A stretch of 64,000 bases of DNA from CAVSRC01 sp963730325. GTDB taxonomy: Bacteria > Pseudomonadota > Alphaproteobacteria > Rhizobiales > Kaistiaceae. The notes under the pieces are model-generated. The model had not been told where the DNA came from. It made no database searches and worked only from the letters and a program-made list of their open reading frames with translations. This document shows positions 36,274 to 43,081 of the stretch, in pieces. A program made the translations under genes and the position numbers. Numbering within the stretch: the stretch's first letter is position 1; the number at the start of each line of letters is the position of its first letter. The stretch lies in the NCBI GenBank assembly GCA_963730325.1, contig CAVSRC010000012.1, positions 62,001 to 126,000 of the forward strand. Reading direction: 5' to 3'.

Positions 36274-36867
36274 ATGCGGCTCTTGCGGCTGGGCAGGATC
36301 GCCTACTACGCGGATTTCTATGTCTATCCGGCGGTGATCGCCGCGCTCGCGGCTTTTGCCATCTGGCAGGGGCCGGCGGGCGGCTGGGCGACGTGGCTCA
36401 CGGCCTTCGTCTCCGGCGCGGCACTGTGGACGCTGGTCGAATACGTGCTGCATCGCTTCGTCCTGCATCACGTCCCCTACATCAAGGAAGCGCACGACGC
36501 CCATCATCATGATCAGCTTGCCCTCATCGGCACGCCGATCTGGATCAGCCTGACGATCATGGTGGTGCTCGTGCTCATCCCGCTCAGCCTCGTGGTCGAG
36601 CAGCATGTCGCGATCGGGCTCGCCTGCGGGCTGATGTTCGGCCACTTCTGGTATGGCGGCGTCCACCACATCCTGCATCACTGGAAGATCGAGCCGGGCA
36701 CCTATCTCTACCGGCTGAAGCGCCACCACATGCTCCATCACCATTTCGATGAGAAGGGCAATTTCGGAGTCACCAGCAACTTTTGGGACGTGGTCTTCGG
36801 AACCGACCTTAAGGTGCGGGTGGCGGCGGCGCCGCGCCGGCGCGAGCGCGAGACGGACACGCAGTAA
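36274..36867 (+). CDS. Sterol desaturase/fatty acid hydroxylase family membrane protein
   Basis: The 197-residue membrane protein has four hydrophobic segments and the histidine clusters of the diiron hydroxylase family: EYVLHRFVLHH, HDAHHHD, GHFWYGGVHHILHH and RHHMLHHHFDEKGNFGV. The His boxes bind two irons for O2-dependent hydroxylation of lipids or carotenoids. The 91 bp upstream of the start probably contain its promoter. Substrate unknown. Confidence 0.88.
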   Translation: MRLLRLGRIAYYADFYVYPAVIAALAAFAIWQGPAGGWATWLTAFVSGAALWTLVEYVLHRFVLHHVPYIKEAHDAHHHDQLALIGTPIWISLTIMVVLVLIPLSLVVEQHVAIGLACGLMFGHFWYGGVHHILHHWKIEPGTYLYRLKRHHMLHHHFDEKGNFGVTSNFWDVVFGTDLKVRVAAAPRRRERETDTQ

Positions 36868-36893
36868 CGACTTCTTTGCGGTTGGGGCGGTTT

Positions 36894-36918
36894 AATCGGG
36901 CCGGTTCGCGGCCCGATT
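36894..36918 (+). terminator. Strong hairpin after the hydroxylase gene
   Basis: A perfect 10-bp stem (36894-36903 with 36909-36918, AATCGGGCCG and its complement) with the 5-nt loop GTTCG lies 27 bp beyond the hydroxylase stop and 34 bp before the next gene. It lacks a T-run, so it is either a weak terminator or a 3'-end protecting structure. Confidence 0.5.
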
Positions 36919-36951
36919 CCGCGTTTGCCCCCATGTGATTGAGTTTGCGTC

Positions 36952-37551
36952 ATGAGTTCGGTCCAGGAATTGCGCGCGGCGCTGTCGCCGATGCCCGCTC
37001 CGGCAAAGACGGAGGCGGCGCCCGCCAGGGCGGACAGGACCCCGGCGAAGACACTATCCGGCCCCACGGGAATGCTCGTGCTGGCCGGCGCGATCGGTCT
37101 CCTGGCCGGTGTCGCCATCGACCGGCTGGTGCTGCCGCATGGCGCCGCTCAGCCAGCGCCGCCGGCCGCTGCCGCGGTCGCGCCCGAGACGGTGCCCGAG
37201 GTCTCTGCCGTTGCCACCGGCACATTCATCCAGCCCGACGCCAACAATCCGCTGCGCCACGGGGCAGGCGGCGTCACGATCACTGACGGCAAGGTCGTGC
37301 TCGGGGATGATTTCGCGGTGACGCCGGGACCGGACTATCGCGTGCTTTTGGTGCCGAAGCCGGCGATCCGTGCCGACGCCGATGTCGTCAACACCATGTA
37401 TGTCGATCTCGGCCCGCTCACCGCCTATCAGGGCAGCCAGTCCTTCACGGTGCCGGCCGGCGTCGATGTCTCCCGCTATCCGAGCGTGGTCATCTGGTGC
37501 GCGCCCTACGGCTCGCTGATCTCGGCCGCCGACCTCAGCTTCGGGAAATAG
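36952..37551 (+). CDS. Membrane-anchored DM13-domain protein
   Basis: A 199-residue protein with a cytosolic N-terminus, one membrane helix near 38-58 (TGMLVLAGAIGLLAGVAIDRL), an Ala/Pro-rich linker and a DM13 domain (about 85-199): GTFIQPDANNPLRHGAGGV, FAVTPGPDYRVLLVPKPA, LGPLTAYQGSQSFTVPAGVD and VVIWCAPYGSLISAADLSFG. The single cysteine in VVIWC is the hallmark residue of DM13, proposed to have a redox or haem-related role. The domain would lie in the periplasm. Partner unknown. Confidence 0.8.
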   Translation: MSSVQELRAALSPMPAPAKTEAAPARADRTPAKTLSGPTGMLVLAGAIGLLAGVAIDRLVLPHGAAQPAPPAAAAVAPETVPEVSAVATGTFIQPDANNPLRHGAGGVTITDGKVVLGDDFAVTPGPDYRVLLVPKPAIRADADVVNTMYVDLGPLTAYQGSQSFTVPAGVDVSRYPSVVIWCAPYGSLISAADLSFGK

Positions 37552-37563
37552 GGGGGCCGCGCC

Positions 37564-38490
37564 TCACGGCCACTTGGCCACCGGCGGCATGGAGGAGAGG
37601 ATCGAGGCGACGTTGCCGCCGGTCTTGAGGCCGAAGACCGTGCCGCGGTCGTAGATCAGGTTGAACTCGACATAGCGCCCGCGGCGCACGAGCTGCTCCT
37701 CGCGCTCGGCCTCCGACCAGGCGTGAAGGAAGTTCTTCCGCACCAGCTTCGGATAGACATCGAGGAAGGCGAGGCCGACGTCGCGGGTGAAGGCGAAATC
37801 CGCCTCCCAGTCGCCGGAGTTCAGCCAGTCGTAGAAGATGCCGCCGACACCGCGTGCCTCGTTGCGGTGCTTGAGGAAGAAATAGTCGTCGCACCACTTC
37901 CTGTAGCGATCGTAATCGGCGACGGCGTGGGCGTTGCAGGCGGTCTTCATGGCGGCATGAAAGTCGACCGTGTCGGGGTCGTCATCGGTCCGCCTGCGGT
38001 CGAGCACCGGCGTCAGGTCGGCGCCGCCGCCGAACCATTGGCGGCCGGTCACGACCATGCGCGTGTTCATGTGCACCGCCGGCACATGCGGATTGTGCAA
38101 GTGGGCGATGAGCGAGATGCCGCTCGCCCAGAAATGCGGATCGTCCTCGGCGCCGGGAATGTCCTTGCGGAATTCCGGCGAGAACTCGCCATGCACGGTC
38201 GAGATGTGGACGCCGACCTTCTCGAAGACGCGGCCCGCCATCTGCGCCATCACCCCGCCGCCGCCCGGTGCGCCGGTGTGGTCGGCGCGCTGCCACGGCG
38301 TCTTCACGAAGCGTCCGGCGGGCCGGTCGCCGAATTGGGCGTCCGCCGGCAGTTCGTCCTCCAGTTTCTCGAAGGCGGCGGTGATGCGGTCGCGCAGCTC
38401 CGCGAACCAGTCGCGGGCGCGGGCTTTCTTCTCTTCGAGGTCGTTTGGCAGCATGGGCGCATGGGCGGTGATTTGAGGGCATGGCGTCAT
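37564..38490 (-). CDS. hemF: Oxygen-dependent coproporphyrinogen III oxidase
   Basis: A 308-residue enzyme with the HemF signature HMNTRMVV followed by FGGGADLTPVL, plus FHAAMKTACNAH, YFFLKHRNEARGVGGIFYDW and RRGRYVEFNLIYDRGTVFGLKTGGN. It oxidatively decarboxylates coproporphyrinogen III to protoporphyrinogen IX. Start at ATG 38490; the internal Met13 (38454) is possible. It lies 65 bp downstream of the TIR-STAND gene on the same strand and could be read through from it. Confidence 0.95.
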   Translation of the reverse strand: MTPCPQITAHAPMLPNDLEEKKARARDWFAELRDRITAAFEKLEDELPADAQFGDRPAGRFVKTPWQRADHTGAPGGGGVMAQMAGRVFEKVGVHISTVHGEFSPEFRKDIPGAEDDPHFWASGISLIAHLHNPHVPAVHMNTRMVVTGRQWFGGGADLTPVLDRRRTDDDPDTVDFHAAMKTACNAHAVADYDRYRKWCDDYFFLKHRNEARGVGGIFYDWLNSGDWEADFAFTRDVGLAFLDVYPKLVRKNFLHAWSEAEREEQLVRRGRYVEFNLIYDRGTVFGLKTGGNVASILSSMPPVAKWP

Positions 38491-38555
38491 ACATCGCCGG
38501 TGCGCCGCCGTCTCCCCCTATCGGCCGGTTCGGCGCCGGATGCGATGCGGCGGCT

Positions 38556-41258
38556 TCAACTCCGGCTCTCGGCCGGTCCGCCCAGCGGGGTGCGGTTGGT
38601 GTCGACGACCAGAATGCGAACCGCCGCCAGCGGCCGCGTGTATTCGAGGATTTCGCGGATCGAGATCGAGCCGCTCAGCGCCTCTTCGCGCGTGACGTTG
38701 GCGTCGCTCGGCGTGTCGGCGAGGGAGATGTAAGTGTCGCCGTCCTGGGCAAAGCCGAGCCCCGAGAAGAAGAGAAAGAACACGGTGTTGTCGGCCGGGC
38801 GGGCCGGCGGGGCGATCGTCGGCGGGGCGACGGGGGATGGCGAGGCGTCGCCTGGGCCGGGTTCGATGCGCAGGCCGGCAGGCTGGAGGTAGGCCCCATG
38901 CGGTGCCTGCCAGGAGCCCGTCTGCGGCGCCAGCGACTGGCCGGCGCGTTTGACCGCGGCGACGAAGTCGGCCAGCGGACAGTCGGTCAGAAGATCGGGG
39001 GCATAGCCGAACTTTCGGAACAGGGCGGCGATGTCGCTGGCGTCGAAGACGCTCTTGCCGAGCGTCATGCCCGGATAGGTGTTGACCCCGACCGACACCA
39101 CTGCCGTCCGGCGATCGGCCGGCGCGTCGGAAAGGTAGAGGTCGCCATTGACGTTGGTGACAAGTTCCGGCCGCTGGCGGCCGTCGGTGCCATCGAGGGT
39201 GGCCTGCACGGAGGCGGCGAGCGCACCGGCGACGGAGAGCCTGGGGTCGGCGAGAGCTGGAAGCAGCGCGCCGGTGAAGGTGCCGTTGCGCTGGTCGGCA
39301 AACTCATAGGCGGCGCCGCCGGGGCTGGTCGAATAGACGATCAGGTCGCCGGTGAGATCGGTGCGGTTGCGGTCCTTCGCGCGCGCCTGCTGGTAGGCAG
39401 CCAGTTCGCGCAGCGTGCGGGCGCCGAGGGTGCCGGCGACGCCGACGGCGGCCGCGGCTCCCAGCCCGGCCAGTACCTGCCGGCGGCGGACCGTGCTGTG
39501 GCGGCGGATCGAGGCGGTGACGAAATCGGCCACCGGCGCCAGCCGCTCCGGCGTGTGCCGCTGCCAGTCGCGGGCGCGGGCGAGCAGCAGGCCGGAGAGC
39601 AGCGCCTTCGGCTTTTCCGCCGGCGGCGCCGCATCCCACATGCGCCGCGCCTCCTCGATCTGGCGGCGGGCATGGAGGAAGTCCTGCTCGTCGTCGAGCC
39701 AGGCCTTGAGCTGCGGCCAGGCGGTGAAGAGCGCGTCGTGGGTCACTTCGACGGTGCGCTGGTTGCCCTCGTCGGAGACGGTAAGCAGGCGCGCTTCGGT
39801 GAGCTGGCGGATGAGCGGGCCCGCCGCGGCCGGCAGGTCGGCCACCGGCGCCGGCCGCTTCATGCGGGCGCCGTCGTCGCTGATCCGGGTGAGGGAGCCG
39901 AGGAAGGCTTCCCTGAGGGCGCGCGTCTCGCTCTGGCTCGGGGCGGCGGCAGCGAAGGCGTCCTCGGCCTTGCGGCGGATGGCGTTTTCCAGCGGGCTCA
40001 AGCCGGCGGCGGGGTCGCCGAGCGCCTCGTACTCGACGATCTGCAGCCGCTTGTCGGCACCGTAGCGCTCGTTCAGTTCGCGCAGCGCGAAGGCGAGCAG
40101 CGGCAGCGCCTCGGGTGCGCCGGCATCGGCGAGGATGCGTTCGGTGAGCCCGGCCTCCAGATGGATGTCGGCGATGCGCGCCGGGCCCTCGATAATCGCG
40201 CGCAGACGGTCGTGCGGCATGGGGCCGAGCGTGAAGATCTCGCGGGCGATGTCGAAGCCATCGATCTTCAGAATCGCGCCGAGGAGGTCGGAGCGGATCG
40301 TGCCGACGACGAGGGCCGGCAGAGACGCGGCCCTGTCGGCGAGGGCGCGCAAGACCGCCATCATCGCCTTCTGTTCGTCCGGCTCGGCCAGCGAGGTGAG
40401 TTCCTCGAACTGGTCGATGGGCACAAGCACGGTTGCCTCGCGCGCCGGCCCGACCCGCGTCTCCTCGAAGAGGGCGCGAAGCGTCTTCGTCGGGTCGTGG
40501 CGCAGGGATGCCTCGATCTCCTGCCAGTCCGCCGGGCGCTTCAGCGTCTCGGCCAGCGCCTTTGCCAGTTGGGCGAGCGGCGCGGTGCCGGGGCGCAGGG
40601 GCGGCAGGATTGCCCAGTTGCGGTGGTCGCGACCGAGATAGGGCAACAATCCGGCGCGCAGCAGCGATGACTTGCCCGAGCCCGATGCGCCGACGATCAG
40701 CACCAGACGCGCGCCGCCCTGCACCCGGCGCGCATCGAGCAACTCGCTCAGCCGCCGGATCTCCGGATCGCGACCGAAGAACGTGGCCGCGTCATCGGCC
40801 TCATAGGTGAGGATGCCGGGCCACGGCTGGCGCGAGCGGTCGAAACGGTAGCCGCGGGCAATCTCGGCCGCGATTTCCTTCAGCCGGTCGCCGAGATGCT
40901 TCTGGCCGTCCGGGTTCCAGAGTTCTGCCTGAATGTTCTGCAATTCGGGGCCGATCAGGCGCACGTCATCGGCAGTGGAGACTATGGGGAAGACCGGCTT
41001 GCCCTGAGAGCGGGCGTTGGCGACTTCGGCGAAGCACCATTTCGAGGCGAGCCAGGCCGGCGTGATCAGGGCGATCACCGCCTGACAGCGTTCGATCGCC
41101 TCGTAGAGTTCGCGCTCCCAGTCCTTGCCGGCGCCGATGCCGCTCGCCTTGTCGAAATCGAGGAACACTTGCTCGAAGCCGAGGTCGGCAAGCCAGTCCC
41201 TGATCTCGGCGGCGTGGGCGTTGTCCTGGCTGGAGTGGCTGATGAAGATCGCGGGCAT
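38556..41258 (-). CDS. TIR - STAND NTPase - permuted caspase-like protein
   Basis: A 900-residue protein from ATG 41258. Residues 1-135 are a TIR domain (AIFISHSSQDN); Glu78 in SKWCFAEV is where NAD-cleaving TIR domains have their catalytic Glu. Residues 160-480 are a STAND NTPase of nSTAND1 type: FFGRDPEIRRL, Walker A GASGSGKS (190-197) and Walker B VLVPIDQFEE (277-286), with a winged-helix region (VTHDALFTAWPQLKAWL). A hydrophobic helix lies at 595-611. Residues 634-709 match the small, C-terminal caspase unit (GDLIVYSTSPGGAA; RNGTFTGALLPAL) and 717-890 the large, N-terminal unit (TAVVSVGVNTYPG; FFSGLG; VVDTNR), so the order is reversed. The catalytic His and Cys positions are Leu834 and Asn888. 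This looks like an intracellular defence or signalling sensor; its activity is inferred. Confidence 0.85.
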   Translation of the reverse strand: MPAIFISHSSQDNAHAAEIRDWLADLGFEQVFLDFDKASGIGAGKDWERELYEAIERCQAVIALITPAWLASKWCFAEVANARSQGKPVFPIVSTADDVRLIGPELQNIQAELWNPDGQKHLGDRLKEIAAEIARGYRFDRSRQPWPGILTYEADDAATFFGRDPEIRRLSELLDARRVQGGARLVLIVGASGSGKSSLLRAGLLPYLGRDHRNWAILPPLRPGTAPLAQLAKALAETLKRPADWQEIEASLRHDPTKTLRALFEETRVGPAREATVLVPIDQFEELTSLAEPDEQKAMMAVLRALADRAASLPALVVGTIRSDLLGAILKIDGFDIAREIFTLGPMPHDRLRAIIEGPARIADIHLEAGLTERILADAGAPEALPLLAFALRELNERYGADKRLQIVEYEALGDPAAGLSPLENAIRRKAEDAFAAAAPSQSETRALREAFLGSLTRISDDGARMKRPAPVADLPAAAGPLIRQLTEARLLTVSDEGNQRTVEVTHDALFTAWPQLKAWLDDEQDFLHARRQIEEARRMWDAAPPAEKPKALLSGLLLARARDWQRHTPERLAPVADFVTASIRRHSTVRRRQVLAGLGAAAAVGVAGTLGARTLRELAAYQQARAKDRNRTDLTGDLIVYSTSPGGAAYEFADQRNGTFTGALLPALADPRLSVAGALAASVQATLDGTDGRQRPELVTNVNGDLYLSDAPADRRTAVVSVGVNTYPGMTLGKSVFDASDIAALFRKFGYAPDLLTDCPLADFVAAVKRAGQSLAPQTGSWQAPHGAYLQPAGLRIEPGPGDASPSPVAPPTIAPPARPADNTVFFLFFSGLGFAQDGDTYISLADTPSDANVTREEALSGSISIREILEYTRPLAAVRILVVDTNRTPLGGPAESRS

Positions 41259-41367
41259 ATCGCGTCCGTGCCCTTTCGTGGTCCCTCCACGGCGGCGGAT
41301 GGTACGGTGCCAAATCGTGTTTGTCGCCGAAAATGCGTGCCCGCGCGGGCAGCACGTCAGGACGTCT

Positions 41368-41604
41368 TCATGCAGGCGAGCGTGTCGATGGGGAATCGCG
41401 GCCGAAGGCATCCTTGACGAGGGGCAGCTTCGACGCGTCGGCCACAATGCAGCGCAACTGATCCTTGCTCAGCACCAGCCAATCGGTCGGGACGACTTCG
41501 TTGGTCTTCTGCGTCGCCCGGCTGGCGCCGCCAACGGTCTGCGACAGTCGCCCGATGCCGCCGCCGAATCCGGAGCCGCGGCCGCCCTCGCCGGTGCCCG
41601 ACAT
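41368..41604 (-). CDS. Small Gly-rich protein upstream of the TIR-STAND gene
   Basis: A 78-residue frame from ATG 41604, preceded by gaggggctggat; an in-frame ATG at 41637 gives 89 residues but no ribosome site. Codon use, with high GC in third positions, matches the surrounding genes. The N-terminus is Gly-rich (GRGSGFGGGIGRL), and the C-terminal half is compact (TDWLVLSKDQLRCIVADASK). It ends 109 bp before the TIR-STAND gene in the same direction and could be its operon partner. No family recognised. Confidence 0.5.
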   Translation of the reverse strand: MSGTGEGGRGSGFGGGIGRLSQTVGGASRATQKTNEVVPTDWLVLSKDQLRCIVADASKLPLVKDAFGRDSPSTRSPA

Positions 41605-41779
41605 ATCCAGCCCCTCGTCGGAACTTGGCGCGTTCATCGCCCGCAGGCCGGCCTGGAGCGACAGGCGTGCCTCAGGCGGGCAGGGCAGCGGATTCAGCGA
41701 TGTCCGCGCCCGCGCCCGCGGCCGCCTGTGTGTCGCGCCCGGTTTTCCGCGCGCTGCCCTCTTGCATCCGACTGGATTT

Positions 41780-41806
41780 CGATATATCTGTTTTTACGAT
41801 ATATCG
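41780..41806. promoter_or_regulatory. Perfect 27-bp inverted repeat, likely PadR/YqjI operator
   Basis: CGATATATC at 41780-41788 and its exact complement GATATATCG at 41798-41806 are separated by a 9-bp T-rich spacer (TGTTTTTAC). It lies 21 bp upstream of the PadR start in the only strongly AT-rich stretch nearby. E. coli YqjI autoregulates through an inverted repeat in its divergent promoter region, so this is the expected operator. It may also control the divergent small gene and TIR-STAND gene, whose 5' end is about 175 bp away. Confidence 0.7.
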
Positions 41807-41827
41807 GAACTAGTACGGAATTGGATC

Positions 41828-42527
41828 ATGCACATTCACGAACACGACGGCCACATGCACGAAGGCGGCGGCCACTGCGGCCATGGACATGGCCACGGCC
41901 ATGGCCATGGACACGGGCGCTGTTGCGGCGAGCACGGCGAGCACCACGCCGATCATGGTGACCACGGCGAGCACGGCGAGCACCGCGGCGATCACTGGGG
42001 CCGCGGCGGCGGCGGTGGTGGCGGCGGCGGCGGGCGCGGTGGGCGCGGTGGCCGCAGGGGGCTCGGACGTTTCTTCGCCCATGGCGACGTGCGCCTCATC
42101 ATCCTCAACCTCATCGCCGAGAAGCCGCGCCACGGCTACGAAATCATCAAGGCGATCGAGGACGCGGTTTCCGGCGCCTACAGCCCCAGCCCCGGCACCA
42201 TCTATCCGACGCTGACGCTGCTCGAGGAACTCGGCTACGTCACCGTCACTCCGTCCGCGGACGGCTCCAAGAAGCTCCATGCGATCACCGAGCAGGGCCG
42301 CTGCCTTCCTCGAAGCCAACCGGCCGACGCTCGACGCGCTCCTGGCGCGTATGGCGGAAGCGGGCAAGGCACACGCCAGCGGCGATGCGCCCCAGATCGT
42401 CAGGGCCATGGAAAATCTGAGATTGGCGCTCCGCCTGCGCCTGGGGCGCGGCGCGCTTTCGCCGGAACAGGTGGACGCGGTTGCGGCGGCGCTCGATACC
42501 GCTGCGACGACGGTCGAGCGTGTCTGA
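41828..42527 (+). pseudogene. His-rich YqjI-like PadR regulator, frameshifted
   Basis: The N-terminus has about 20 histidines plus a Cys pair (HGHGHGHGHGRCCGEHGEHH) and a Gly/Arg linker, as in the nickel/iron-responsive repressor YqjI. The winged helix follows: FFAHGDVRLIILNLIAEKPR, HGYEIIKAIEDAVSGAY, PSPGTIYPTLTLLEELGYVTV. After HAITEQGR the frame is lost; removing the T at 42302 restores AFLEANRPTLDALLARMAEA and a normal C-terminal dimerisation helix ending at the TGA at 42525-42527. As given, the reading frame continues into unrelated text. A sequencing error is possible. Confidence 0.8.
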
Positions 42528-42537
42528 GGCGGTGCGT

Positions 42538-43005
42538 TCAGCCCACGCGCGGGAAGGTGTTCGTCTGCCGCAGCGCCTCGCCCAGCATCATGGCGGCGGC
42601 GGTCGCAACGTTGAGCGAGCGCATCCCGGCAACCATCGGGATCGTCACCCGCGCGTCGGCCGCCGCATGCACCCGCTCGGGCGCGCCGGCGCTCTCGCGG
42701 CCCATCAGGATCAGGTCGTCCGGCCGGAAGCCGAATTCGCTGTAGGGCAGGGCGCCCTGGGTCGTCGCCAGCACCAGCCGGCGCCCGGATCGGGCCCGCC
42801 ACGCCACGAATTCGTCCCAGGAAAGGTGGCGGATGAGGGGTACCTGCACCAGATAGTCCATGCCCGCCCGGCGAAGGGCGCGGTCCGACAGGTCGAAGCC
42901 GGTGGGCTCGATCACATGGACGTCCACCCCCAGACAGGCGCACAGTCTGAGCATGGTCCCGGTGTTCTGCGGGATGTCGGGCTGGTAGAGCACGAGGGAG
43001 ATCAT
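42538..43005 (-). CDS. trmL: tRNA (cytidine(34)-2'-O)-methyltransferase
   Basis: A 155-residue SPOUT methyltransferase of minimal TrmL size. Conserved text includes SLVLYQPDIPQNTGTMLRLCACLG, VHVIEPTGFDLSDRALRRAGMDY, DLILMGRESAGAPE and the knot segment VTIPMVAGMRSLNVATAAAMMLGEALRQ. It 2'-O-methylates the wobble base of certain leucine tRNAs using SAM. It ends 10 bp from the PadR frame, convergently. Confidence 0.93.
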   Translation of the reverse strand: MISLVLYQPDIPQNTGTMLRLCACLGVDVHVIEPTGFDLSDRALRRAGMDYLVQVPLIRHLSWDEFVAWRARSGRRLVLATTQGALPYSEFGFRPDDLILMGRESAGAPERVHAAADARVTIPMVAGMRSLNVATAAAMMLGEALRQTNTFPRVG

Positions 43006-43081
43006 GGCCGAGCCAATCGCGGGAGCCCGGCCTCGTCAACTGCCGCGACCGGGCCGCAACCGGCCCTGAGATAGAGAATAG

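Noticed and set aside
41883..42060. Tandem repeat or recombination site in the start of the PadR gene
   Set aside because: The repetition arises from codons for His-Gly and Gly runs in the metal-binding N-terminus, so it is protein low complexity rather than a DNA element.
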